Below are positions 9,165 to 17,683 of a DNA stretch of 64,000 bases, in pieces; within the stretch, counting starts at the first letter, position 1; the number at the start of each line of letters is the position of its first letter. Source of the DNA: an uncultured Eubacteriales bacterium (lineage in GTDB: Bacteria; Bacillota; Clostridia; Christensenellales; Borkfalkiaceae); NCBI GenBank assembly GCA_905209085.1, contig CAJLRM010000006.1:1-64000 (forward strand). The letters run 5' to 3'. The translations under genes and the position numbers were made by a program. Under the pieces are notes generated by a model. That model was not told the DNA's origin and ran no database searches. It saw only the letters and a list, made by a program, of their open reading frames with translations.

Positions 9165-10079
9165 TCAATCCTCGAAACGATAGGGTGTGACCTGATAGAC
9201 GCAATAGTTTAGCCAATTGTTGTAAAAGAGATTGGCGGTAGACGTCCAGTTCATTTTTACTTTCGTGCACTCCTTGTCCGCGAAATAGGAGTAAGGCTTT
9301 TGAATGGGCAGTCCCTTGCCGACGTCCCGTTCGTATTCCCTCTTCAAGGTGTCCCTGTCGTATTCCATGTGCCCGAACACAAACACGCGCCGGTCGTCTT
9401 TGGAGGCGATGACAGAAGCGCCCGCGCGCGCGGAGGTCGCCAGGATTTTCAGTTCCGGGATCTTCCGCACGTCGCTCACCTTCACCGTCGAGTGGCGGGA
9501 ATGAGGCATATGAAATTCGTCCGAAATACCGCGCATTAAAGGCTCGGGTTGTTCGTAAAGGACCTTATGGTGCGTAAATACCCCGAACAGCTTTTCTTTC
9601 AAGGGATACTTTTTTAAGCCGTAAAAATAATGGAGCGCCGCCATCGCCCCCCAGCAGATGAAAATGGTAGAGGTGACGTTGGTTTTCGTGTAGGCGAAAA
9701 TGCGCTTTAATTCGTCCCAATAGGCGACGGAGGAAAATTCCATCTGTTCGACGGGCGCGCCCGTGACGATCATGCCGTCGAAGTGCTTTTTTTCCACGTC
9801 GCGGAAAGATTTGTAAAATTTCCCCAGGTACCCTTCCGCCGTATGCGTCGAATGATAGCTCTCCGTACTCAGCAGCGTGACGTTGACCTGCAAGGGAGAG
9901 TTTGACAAGAGCCGCATAAACTGCGTTTCCGTTTCCTCCTTGGTGGGCATGAGGTTGAGAACGGCGATTTCGATGGGGCGGATGTCCTGAGAAACGGCGC
10001 GCGTCTTATCCATGACGAATATCTTTTCGCCGCTTAGAATTTTATAGGCGGGCAGAGCGCCGTCGATGACGATAGGCAT
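9165..10079 (-). CDS. metA: Homoserine O-acetyltransferase (MetA family)
   Basis: Acylates the hydroxyl of L-homoserine, the first committed step of methionine synthesis. The 304-aa length and the glutamine-amidotransferase-like fold are typical of MetA. The catalytic Cys142 lies in FICWGAMA, with His237 and Glu239 in FGHMEYD completing the triad. Position 111, in GAPVEQMEF, is Glu rather than the Gly of E. coli MetA. In studied family members Glu111 switches the donor from succinyl-CoA to acetyl-CoA, so the product is predicted to be O-acetylhomoserine. That matches metY, whose stop lies 13 bp upstream on the same strand. Confidence 0.92.
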   Translation of the reverse strand: MPIVIDGALPAYKILSGEKIFVMDKTRAVSQDIRPIEIAVLNLMPTKEETETQFMRLLSNSPLQVNVTLLSTESYHSTHTAEGYLGKFYKSFRDVEKKHFDGMIVTGAPVEQMEFSSVAYWDELKRIFAYTKTNVTSTIFICWGAMAALHYFYGLKKYPLKEKLFGVFTHHKVLYEQPEPLMRGISDEFHMPHSRHSTVKVSDVRKIPELKILATSARAGASVIASKDDRRVFVFGHMEYDRDTLKREYERDVGKGLPIQKPYSYFADKECTKVKMNWTSTANLFYNNWLNYCVYQVTPYRFED

Positions 10080-10092
10080 AAAATCCCTCCCG

Positions 10093-11376
10093 TTAGATCT
10101 TTTCGAGCGCCCGGCTTAAATCGGCGAGAATGTCCTCGGGGTTTTCGATGCCGACGGAAAGCCGAACGAGATTTTCGGGCACGCCCGCCTTTTCGAGGTC
10201 GGCTTTGGACAGCTGTCGATGGGTGGTGGAAGCGGGATGCAGGACGCAGCTCCTCACGTCCGCCACGTGCGTTTCCTGCGTGATGAGAGAAAGCGCCTCC
10301 ATAAATGCGGCGCAGCGCTTGGCGTCCCCCTTGATGCCGAAGCTCATCATGCCGCCCGTACCCGCAGGCATATATTTCTCCGCGAGCGCGTGATATTTAT
10401 CGCTCTTCAAAGAGGGATGTTTCACCCATTCGACTTTGGGATGCGCGTTCAAAAACGCCGCCGCGGCCGCTGCATTGGAACAGTGTTTTTCCATTCTCAG
10501 CGCCAGCGTATCGCAGCCGAGCCAGGTCAGAAAAGCGTTTTGCGGGGACATCATCGCCCCCATGTCCCGCATCATCTGCGCGCGGCATTTCGTGGCGAAT
10601 GCGGCGGGCAGGGAAGCGTACACGAGTCCGTGATAGCTTTCGTCAGGCTCGTTGAAAGCGGGATAGCGGGGACTATGGAGAAAGGGAAAATTGCCTTTAT
10701 CGACGATCATGCCCCCCAAAGCCGCCGCGTGGCCGTCGAGATATTTTGTCGTGGAATGGATGACGACGTCCGCGCCGTATCGGAAAGGGTTGCAAAGTAC
10801 GGGCGTCGCCAGCGTGTTGTCCACGGCAAAAACGACCCCGTGACGCTTGGCGATCCGCGCGATTTTGTCGAAATCGAGTACGATGATGGCGGGGTTCGCC
10901 ACCGTTTCCGCAAAGATGAGTTTGGTCTTTTCGTCTACGAGTTTGTCGATCTCCTCTTCCGAAGCGTCGGGATCGAAGAATCTGCACTCGATGCCCAGTT
11001 TGGGCAGCGTAGTGCCGAAGAGATTGAACGTGCCCCCGTACACCGCCTGCGCGCAGACGATGTTGTCCCCCGCTTCGCACAAAGTGACCGTCGTCAAAAG
11101 GGTGGCGGACATACCCGAAGAACAGCCGATTCCCGCGACGCCCCCTTCGAGCGCCGCGATTTTGTTTTCTAACGCCGCCACGGTGGGATTGGCGAGCCGG
11201 GAATAAAAATATCCGGTTCCTTTCAGGTCGAACAAGTCCGCCATCGTCTGAGTGTCGCCGTAGAAAAAGGTGGTGCTCTGATAGATGGGGGGAATGCGGC
11301 TCTCGCCCGTTTCGGGATGATAGCCCGCCTGTACGCATAAGGTGTCTTTTCGGTAGGTCTTTTCTCGTTCGTCCAT
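10093..11376 (-). CDS. metY: O-acetylhomoserine sulfhydrylase (PLP enzyme)
   Basis: Converts O-acetylhomoserine plus sulfide to homocysteine and acetate. A 427-aa Cys/Met-metabolism PLP enzyme of fold type I. The PLP lysine is Lys211 in HSTTKYLDGH, with the upstream SSGMSA phosphate loop near 86-91 and the Asp of FAVDNTLATP near 186. The start is placed at 11376 because GGAGA lies about 8 nt upstream. A longer in-frame extension to 11424 lacks such a site. It is the first gene of a metY-metA unit. No SAM or T-box riboswitch motif was seen upstream. A related lyase in the same superfamily is the main alternative. Confidence 0.9.
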   Translation of the reverse strand: MDEREKTYRKDTLCVQAGYHPETGESRIPPIYQSTTFFYGDTQTMADLFDLKGTGYFYSRLANPTVAALENKIAALEGGVAGIGCSSGMSATLLTTVTLCEAGDNIVCAQAVYGGTFNLFGTTLPKLGIECRFFDPDASEEEIDKLVDEKTKLIFAETVANPAIIVLDFDKIARIAKRHGVVFAVDNTLATPVLCNPFRYGADVVIHSTTKYLDGHAAALGGMIVDKGNFPFLHSPRYPAFNEPDESYHGLVYASLPAAFATKCRAQMMRDMGAMMSPQNAFLTWLGCDTLALRMEKHCSNAAAAAAFLNAHPKVEWVKHPSLKSDKYHALAEKYMPAGTGGMMSFGIKGDAKRCAAFMEALSLITQETHVADVRSCVLHPASTTHRQLSKADLEKAGVPENLVRLSVGIENPEDILADLSRALEKI

Positions 11377-11925
11377 TGTCGTGATCTCCTTTGTGATGTA
11401 TTTTATAAATCCGCGCAAAATCAACTCGTCGGAAAGTATCGGAAGAAAAGCGTCGGCGCCGCGCGTTCAAAATCCCTTTTCGTCGTCGAAAGTTTCTCTG
11501 TAAAATAGGGCGTTGCGGCGAAGAATAAAGGATAGGGGCTTTTTAGTCCGCGGAAGCTATAAGCGCAGCGGATAGGAACGGGATTTTATACGATGCTCGC
11601 CCCCCCCCCGAATAAAACCGAAATTTTTTGGAAGGGAAAGCGGAGCGAAGGAAAGGGGATATTTTTAACCGCCAAAATCCAAATTCCGCGCGTATGTTTT
11701 GCGACGGGAAGACGCAAGACCGTATTTTTCCGAAACAAAATTAAAATTTCGTGCCTGCCGCCACGGCAGGGAAGGCGAGGGCGGATAAAACCAAACCTCC
11801 GCGAAGCCGTCAATTGTGCGTTCGGGGAATAGAACCAAACTGCCGCGCCGTTTCCGCTAAAACAAAAATGGGAACGTCCCGTTCTCTCTGCGGAGAAATC
11901 GAAGTGATTGTCTGAGCGGACAAAG
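11377..11925. other. Intergenic region with a C10 homopolymer
   Basis: No gene was recognised. Ten C run from 11600 to 11609. A CCTGCCG/CGGCAGG hairpin lies near 11754-11770. I looked for SAM-I and T-box core motifs in front of metY, and for tmRNA next to smpB, and saw none. Confidence 0.5.
11860..11884 (-). terminator. Possible terminator after smpB
   Basis: On the minus strand GAACG-GGA-CGTTC is followed by a T-rich tract (TTTTTGTTTT, plus 11859-11868). The stem has only 5 bp. Confidence 0.35.
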
Positions 11926-12378
11926 TCAAAAACCCGCGTTTTTCACGGCGCGGTCGGTCGCGCGTTTTAAGTCCCGTTCGGCGATCGATTGTTTTTTGTC
12001 GTAAGTGTGTTTGCCCCGGCACAGCGCCACTTCCATCTTGACGAGGGAATCCTTGAAATACAGTTTGAGCGGCACCAGCGTATACCCTTGGCGGTTGATT
12101 TTTCCCGCGATCTTGGCAATTTCGCCCTTGTGCAGCAGCAGGCGGCGGTCCCGCCTCGTTTCCTTTGTGCTGAACGCATCCGACTTGTCGTAGAGGGCGA
12201 TGTGCATATTTTTCACGGATACGGCGCTGCCGCGCACGAAACAGAAGCTGTCGTTCATGTTGACGGCTCCCTGCCTTAAAGATTTGATCTCGTTTCCTTC
12301 GAGTACGATGCCCGCCTCGTACTTCTCCTCGATGAAATACTCGAAAGAAGCCGTTTTGTTGACTGCGATGATTTTCAT
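11926..12378 (-). CDS. smpB: SsrA-binding protein SmpB
   Basis: A 150-aa SmpB, the tmRNA partner in trans-translation that rescues stalled ribosomes. Family signatures visible: the N-terminal beta-barrel with YEAGIVLEGNEIKSLRQG (about residues 20-37), the RDRRLLLHKGEIAKI strand (about 76-90), the GYTLVPLKLYFK strand, and the C-terminal basic tail KKQSIAERDLKRATDRAVK that reaches the decoding centre. It follows rnr by 60 bp on the same strand, the standard Firmicutes order. The ssrA gene itself is not in the window. Confidence 0.97.
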   Translation of the reverse strand: MKIIAVNKTASFEYFIEEKYEAGIVLEGNEIKSLRQGAVNMNDSFCFVRGSAVSVKNMHIALYDKSDAFSTKETRRDRRLLLHKGEIAKIAGKINRQGYTLVPLKLYFKDSLVKMEVALCRGKHTYDKKQSIAERDLKRATDRAVKNAGF

Positions 12379-12438
12379 GGCTTTTTACCTTGTTTTTTGA
12401 ATTGTCGAAAGGATAAACGCATACCTGCTATGCCCGTT

Positions 12439-14544
12439 TTAATCTTCCCGCTTTTCGAGCAGCGCAAAACGGGTGCGGCGCTGCCCGAAATCGACGTCCG
12501 TGACCTCGATCCTTATTTTTTCACCGATCGAATAGCTTTCTTTTGAGCCTTTCAAAAGGAACCGTTCGGGGATATATTCGAAGTTGCCTTCCAACGTTTC
12601 GAGGGGAATAAAGCCCTCGATCGTATTGGGAAGCTCCGCGAACAGACCGAAGGAAGTCACGCCCGAAATAACGGCGTCGTATTCCTCTCCGAGATGCTCG
12701 CTCATATACATCGTTTCGTAAAGGGCGTCCACCTCCCGTTCCGCTTCCGCGGCGCGGCGCTCGCATTCCGAAGATTGAACGGACGCTTCGCTGACGAATC
12801 CGTTGTACGTTTCCGCGCCCTCGGCGTATTTCCCGTCCAGCACTTCTTTGATGATGCGGTGAATACAGAGGTCGGGATAGCGGCGGATGGGGGAAGTGAA
12901 GTGACAGTAGCAATCGCTCGCAAGCCCGAAGTGCCCGACGTTGACAGGGGAATAACGCGCCTTTTGCATGGAGCGCAGCATCACGCGGTTGATGACGGGG
13001 AACACGGGCAGCTCCTCGGCGGATTTCAGAAGTTTCTGATAGTCGTAGGGCTTGACGTCGTCCGAATCGAATTTTGCTTTCAGACCCAGATTCTGCGCGA
13101 ATTCCCGGAACATTCCCGCTTTTTCCTCGTTCGGCTTTTCGTGGATACGATAGACGAAGGGCATTTCGATGGAGTTCATATATTCCGCCACCGTTTCGTT
13201 GGCGAGCACCATGAACTGTTCGATGATCTGATGGGAGAGGGCGCGTTCGTAGTCGGGAATGACGATATCGCCGTTTTTATCCAGCATGATTTTCGCTTCC
13301 TTGACGTCGAGCTCGATGCTGCCGCGCTTTTCGCGCATGGTCTTTAAAATGCCCGTCAGCTCTGCGAAGAGGAATACCATGTCTTTGACGTCCGCGTATT
13401 TTTCGGCGGTTTCTCCGTCGCCGTCGAGGATCTTCTGCACCTCGGTATACGTCATTCTGTGCGCAGAGCGAATGATCGATCCGACGATCTCCCGATCCTT
13501 CACGGCGCCTTTTTTATCCACTTTCATCAGGCAGGAGAGCGCGAGTCTGTCCTCGCCCTCGTTGAGCGAACAGATGCCGTTGGAGAGCGCTTTGGGGAGC
13601 ATGGGGAGGACTCGGTCGGGAAAATAGACGGAAGTGCCGCGCGCGAACGCCTCTTTGTCGAGCGGGGAACGGTATCTGACGTAGTGAGAAACGTCGGCGA
13701 TATGCACGCCCAGGAGATAGTTTTCTCCCGATTTTTCCAGGGAAACCGCGTCGTCGATGTCCCGCGTGTCCTCGCCGTCTATCGTCACGATCAGTTTTTC
13801 CCTCAGATCCCGACGATTTTCGATGTCGGAAGGGGAGATTTTCCTTTGCGCCTGTTTTTCCGCTTCCTTTTCCACGCCTTCCGGAAATTCCTCGCGCAGT
13901 TTATAGGAGCGGATAATGGATAACTCTTCCGCGAAAAAGTCGTCGCCCTCGCCCAAGACTTCGATAATTTCCCCGCCGGGCGCTTTTCCGACGGGATATT
14001 CGGTGATTTTAGCCACTGCCTTCACGCCGTTCGGAATCCGAAAACATTGGGAATAGGGAATATAAATATCCTCGAAATATTTTTTTTCGTCGGGATGAAG
14101 ATAGCCGGCGCGGTTATCTTTCCAAAAGGTACCGACAATTTCCGTATAGCCGCGGGAGAGGATGCTGACGATTTCCGCTTCGTCGTCGCTCCTGCCGTAT
14201 ACCCGCTCGGCGTATACGGTGTCGCCGTGCAGGGCGCCGTTGAGATTTTTGTGGGGAACGAAAAAGTCGTTCGCGTACCTGCTTTTATCGGCGGGAATGA
14301 GGAACGCGAAGCCGCGTTCGTTGCCCGAAAGAGTGCCCTTGATGAGTCCGAGCTGTTCGGGCGTGCCGTACTTTCCGCCGCCCGTGACGTACAGCGCGCC
14401 CTCGTCGCAGAGGGAGTCGAGCAGGGCGAGAAGATTCTTTTTTTCCTTGTGGGAAATTTTTAAAAATTTAGCGATTTCGGTAAAAGTTTTTCCCGAAAGG
14501 GTGCCGTTTTCGAAATATTCGATCAGTGATTCTTTTGCGCTCAA
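12439..14544 (-). CDS. rnr: Ribonuclease R
   Basis: A 701-aa processive 3'-to-5' exoribonuclease of the RNase II/RNB family, acting on structured RNA and in trans-translation quality control. Order of domains: an N-terminal winged helix (about 1-60), cold-shock-like OB domains (about 65-220), the RNB catalytic domain (about 245-575) with the metal-binding motif DGEDTRDIDDAVSL, and a C-terminal S1 domain (about 620-695) starting near GEEYDAVISGVTSFG. Its pairing with smpB is conserved in Firmicutes. The terminator at 14630-14662 separates it from secG, so it probably has its own promoter. Confidence 0.96.
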   Translation of the reverse strand: MSAKESLIEYFENGTLSGKTFTEIAKFLKISHKEKKNLLALLDSLCDEGALYVTGGGKYGTPEQLGLIKGTLSGNERGFAFLIPADKSRYANDFFVPHKNLNGALHGDTVYAERVYGRSDDEAEIVSILSRGYTEIVGTFWKDNRAGYLHPDEKKYFEDIYIPYSQCFRIPNGVKAVAKITEYPVGKAPGGEIIEVLGEGDDFFAEELSIIRSYKLREEFPEGVEKEAEKQAQRKISPSDIENRRDLREKLIVTIDGEDTRDIDDAVSLEKSGENYLLGVHIADVSHYVRYRSPLDKEAFARGTSVYFPDRVLPMLPKALSNGICSLNEGEDRLALSCLMKVDKKGAVKDREIVGSIIRSAHRMTYTEVQKILDGDGETAEKYADVKDMVFLFAELTGILKTMREKRGSIELDVKEAKIMLDKNGDIVIPDYERALSHQIIEQFMVLANETVAEYMNSIEMPFVYRIHEKPNEEKAGMFREFAQNLGLKAKFDSDDVKPYDYQKLLKSAEELPVFPVINRVMLRSMQKARYSPVNVGHFGLASDCYCHFTSPIRRYPDLCIHRIIKEVLDGKYAEGAETYNGFVSEASVQSSECERRAAEAEREVDALYETMYMSEHLGEEYDAVISGVTSFGLFAELPNTIEGFIPLETLEGNFEYIPERFLLKGSKESYSIGEKIRIEVTDVDFGQRRTRFALLEKRED

Positions 14545-14629
14545 AGGGAGCCTCCAAAATGTATTTTATGTAAGAATGCTGGAAAAAGGGGCGCCGCCGA
14601 GCGGGCAAACAATAGCGGGGGAGCAAACA

Positions 14630-14662
14630 ATAAAAAAGGCGGCTTTCCCTTGAAAAGCCGCC
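14630..14662 (-). terminator. Strong terminator after secG
   Basis: On the minus strand a stem of GGCGGCTTT and AAAGCCGCC (plus 14653-14662 and 14638-14646) is followed by TTTTTTATT. It should end the pgk-tpiA-gpmI-secG transcript. Confidence 0.85.
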
Positions 14663-14678
14663 GATTTAAGATTCCCGT

Positions 14679-14990
14679 TTATGCCCAGATGGATTCGAGC
14701 TGCAAGATGTAAAAGCAGATGGAGAAAATGACCAGTACGACCAGACATATAACCGTCCACTTTTTCATTCTCGATTCGATGGATTTGCCCTTGTTCTTGC
14801 CGAAGAAGGTTTCGCTGGATCCGCCGAGAGCGTCGATGCCCGTCGAGTTGCCGGGCTGCAATAATACGAGAATAATCGCGGCAATGGCAGCGAGGCACAT
14901 GAGTGCGATCATCGTAACGCTCAAACCCATATATAAGTTATATAAAGCGTCACTCTTTGTAGGAAGCAACAAATTCACAAAATCCAACAT
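14679..14990 (-). CDS. secG: Protein translocase subunit SecG
   Basis: A small (103-aa) subunit of the SecYEG channel that assists SecA-driven export. Two membrane helices are visible (about residues 22-44 and 79-98), joined by the conserved cytoplasmic segment VLLQPGNSTGIDALGGSSETFFG, which matches the usual LLQxGKGxGLGxAFGG-type loop. The start is set at 14990, where AAGGAT precedes the ATG. An upstream in-frame extension is not protein-like. It lies after gpmI and before rnr, as in many Firmicutes. Confidence 0.92.
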   Translation of the reverse strand: MLDFVNLLLPTKSDALYNLYMGLSVTMIALMCLAAIAAIILVLLQPGNSTGIDALGGSSETFFGKNKGKSIESRMKKWTVICLVVLVIFSICFYILQLESIWA

Positions 14991-15198
14991 TTCCGTTTCA
15001 TCCTTTTTGCTTTTTCTTTTGACGGAACAAACCGCTGTTTCAAGATACCCGTAAATTATACCATACTCTTTCAAATATCGCAACTGTTTTTCCGCGGTTT
15101 TCTTAAAAAATTCGGAAAAATTCCCTTCCCGGGATTCGGGAAAGAAAGGGAAATCCCGATTTTCGCGTCGCCGCAATTTTTTCGCTTCCGCTTTTCCC

Positions 15199-16773
15199 TT
15201 ATTTCACTAACAGGGATTTTCCCGTCATTTCCTCGGGCTGAGGAATTTGCATCAGATCGAGGAGGGTAGGGGCGAGGTCCGCGAGAACGCCGCCCGAACG
15301 CAGTTTGGCGTTCTTGTATTTCTCGGAAACGAGAATCACGGGCACGGGGTTCGTCGTGTGCTGGGTGAAGGGAGTGGTTCCGTCCTCCGCGATCATCTGA
15401 TCCGCATTGCCGTGATCGGCCGTGACGAGCGCGCTGCCGCCCATCGACAAGATCTTGTCCGTCACTTTTTTCACGCATTCGTCCACCGTATGCACCGCCT
15501 TGACCGCCGCTTCCATTACGCCCGTATGTCCCACCATGTCGCAGTTTGCGAAATTGAGGATCAGCACGTCGTAAACGCCCTTGTCGAGTTCTTCGAGAAC
15601 TTTGTCCGTGACGAGATACGCGCTCATTTCAGGTTGAAGGTCGTAAGTGGCGACTTTGGGAGAGGGGATGACGATGCGGGTTTCGCCTTCGACGGGCGCT
15701 TCCAGCTTGGCGTTGAAAAAGAAGGTGACGTGCGCATACTTTTCCGTTTCCGCAATGTGCAGCTGCTTCATGCCCAAAGAGGAAATATACTGAGGCAGGG
15801 TATTGTCGATCTCGTCGGGCGGGAAAGCCACGCCGACGTTTTCGAAGGAGGAATCGTACACCGCAAAGCCGACGTACACGGGGGCGAGAAAGCCCGTTTT
15901 GCGCTCGAATCCGAGCGCGGCGCCCGTCTTTGCGTCTTTAAAGGGAAATTCCTTTTGGGAGAACATACGGGTAATCTGCCTCGCCCTGTCGGGACGGAAA
16001 TTGAAGCAGACGATGCTGTCGCCCTTCTCGATCAAAGCGATCGGCGCGCCGTTTTCGATGAGATTGGTGGGAAGGATAAACTCGTCGGTGACGCCGTTTT
16101 CGTAGGACGCCTTCGCCGCAGCCTCGGCGCTGCCCTCGAAGCGCACGCCTTCGCCGAGAGTGAGCATATCGTACGCCTTTTGCTCTCGGTCCCAATTGTT
16201 GTCGCGGTCCATGGCGTAATACCTGCCCGACACGGACGCGATTTTGCCGAATTGAAGCTCGTCGAGCTTGTCCTGCAAATCTTTCAAAAAGCCCGCGCCC
16301 GAAGTGGGGGCGACGTCCCTTCCGTCGGTGAAAGCGTGGATATACACGTTATCCAGTCCCTGCGCTTTCGCCATTTCGACGAGCGCGTAAAGATGTTCGA
16401 TATGGCTGTGTACGCCGCCCGTGGAAACAAGGCCGTAAAAGTGCAGCTTTTTGCCGTTTGCTTTCGCGGCGTTCATCGCGCGGAGCAGTTCCGCGTTTTT
16501 AAAGAACGCCCCGTCGCGGATGTCCTTGGTGATTTTCGTCAGGTCCTGATAGACGATTCTGCCCGCGCCGATATTGAGGTGCCCGACCTCGGAATTGCCC
16601 ATCTGACCGTCGGGCAGTCCCACGGACATACCGCTGGCGCCCAGGCGGGAAGTGGGGTAGATCTTTTCCATCTCCGTAATATTTTTACTGCCGTCCGCAT
16701 AGACGGCGTTGCCGTTATGATCCTCGTTGATTCCGTATCCGTCCATGATGATGATGGCGTAAGGCGTTTTCAT
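15199..16773 (-). CDS. gpmI: 2,3-bisphosphoglycerate-independent phosphoglycerate mutase
   Basis: Interconverts 3- and 2-phosphoglycerate through a phosphoserine intermediate. The 524-aa protein belongs to the alkaline phosphatase superfamily. Catalytic Ser61 sits in GNSEVGH, and metal ligands include Asp11 (MDGYG) and the C-terminal VTADHGNADQM segment. The start at 16773 is supported by GGAGAA ten bases upstream. In-frame sequence further upstream overlaps the tpiA region and is not part of this protein. It lies 92 bp after tpiA in a glycolytic operon that lacks gapA and eno here. Confidence 0.96.
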   Translation of the reverse strand: MKTPYAIIIMDGYGINEDHNGNAVYADGSKNITEMEKIYPTSRLGASGMSVGLPDGQMGNSEVGHLNIGAGRIVYQDLTKITKDIRDGAFFKNAELLRAMNAAKANGKKLHFYGLVSTGGVHSHIEHLYALVEMAKAQGLDNVYIHAFTDGRDVAPTSGAGFLKDLQDKLDELQFGKIASVSGRYYAMDRDNNWDREQKAYDMLTLGEGVRFEGSAEAAAKASYENGVTDEFILPTNLIENGAPIALIEKGDSIVCFNFRPDRARQITRMFSQKEFPFKDAKTGAALGFERKTGFLAPVYVGFAVYDSSFENVGVAFPPDEIDNTLPQYISSLGMKQLHIAETEKYAHVTFFFNAKLEAPVEGETRIVIPSPKVATYDLQPEMSAYLVTDKVLEELDKGVYDVLILNFANCDMVGHTGVMEAAVKAVHTVDECVKKVTDKILSMGGSALVTADHGNADQMIAEDGTTPFTQHTTNPVPVILVSEKYKNAKLRSGGVLADLAPTLLDLMQIPQPEEMTGKSLLVK

Positions 16774-16865
16774 TGCGTATTCTCCTTTTCTGAAATTCAA
16801 AAAGCAGGGGGCAGGTATGCGGCGAATGTAAAATCCGCCCGTTCCGCCCCCCGAATGATCGATTT

Positions 16866-17612
16866 TTATTTGTCGAAATTTACGATCGCCGCGAAGTCGG
16901 GCGCTTTCAAAGAAGCGCCGCCGATCAGTCCGCCGTCGATCTCTTCCATCGCCATGAGTTCCTTGCAGTTGCCGGCGTTCATGCTGCCGCCGTATTGGAT
17001 GCGGAGTTTTGCCGCGCACTTTTCGCAGAACATCTCCCCGATCGTCTTGCGGATAAAGCCGATGGTTTCGTTCGCCTGCGCGGCGGTAGCGGTCCTGCCC
17101 GTACCGATTGCCCATACGGGTTCGTAAGCGACGACGATTTTCTCGATGTCCTCGATTCCTTTAAGCCCTTCGCGGATCTGCTTTTCCAGCACTTCTTCCG
17201 TCTTGCCCGTTTCCCTTTCTTCGAGGGATTCGCCGATGCAGACGATGGGGGTAAGGCCCGCGGCAATGGCGGCGAGAGTTCTCTTGTTGACCGTTTCGTC
17301 CGTTTCCCCGAAATACTGACGGCGTTCGCTGTGGCCGACAATGACGTATTCGACGCCGTATTCTTTCAGCATCGCGGCGGAAATTTCGCCCGTGAAAGCG
17401 CCTTTTTCGGCGTAATGCACGTTTTCGGCTCCGAGTTTGATATTCGTGCCTTTGAGCGCTTCGCCGACGGCGGGAATGTCGATGGCGGGTACGCATACCA
17501 CGACGTCGCAAGCCGCTTCCCTGACGAGAGGCGCAATCGCCTTGACGAGCGCGACGCCCTCGGAGGCGGTGTTGTTCATTTTCCAGTTGCCTGCAATAAT
17601 GGGTTTTCTCAT
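16866..17612 (-). CDS. tpiA: Triosephosphate isomerase
   Basis: Interconverts dihydroxyacetone phosphate and glyceraldehyde 3-phosphate. The 248-aa TIM barrel has all catalytic residues: Lys11 in NWKMN, His94 in VGHSERR and Glu164 in AYEPVWAIGTG. The start at 17612 has a strong AAGGAGAT site. It follows pgk by 71 bp and precedes gpmI, so it should share the pgk promoter at 19044-19073. Confidence 0.97.
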   Translation of the reverse strand: MRKPIIAGNWKMNNTASEGVALVKAIAPLVREAACDVVVCVPAIDIPAVGEALKGTNIKLGAENVHYAEKGAFTGEISAAMLKEYGVEYVIVGHSERRQYFGETDETVNKRTLAAIAAGLTPIVCIGESLEERETGKTEEVLEKQIREGLKGIEDIEKIVVAYEPVWAIGTGRTATAAQANETIGFIRKTIGEMFCEKCAAKLRIQYGGSMNAGNCKELMAMEEIDGGLIGGASLKAPDFAAIVNFDK

Positions 17613-17683
17613 AATATTTTTATCTCCTTGAATACAGAAAAGGGGCGGACGGATCCGCCCGCCCCCGCGCTTTGACAGTCGGT

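Noticed and set aside
11377..11600. Possible SAM or T-box riboswitch before metY
   Set aside because: The core motifs of either class were not found on the minus strand.
11377..11925. tmRNA gene next to smpB
   Set aside because: No tRNA-like acceptor or tag-coding segment was recognised.
15247..17127. 626-codon open frame antisense to gpmI and tpiA
   Set aside because: Spans two verified genes on the other strand and lacks any domain.
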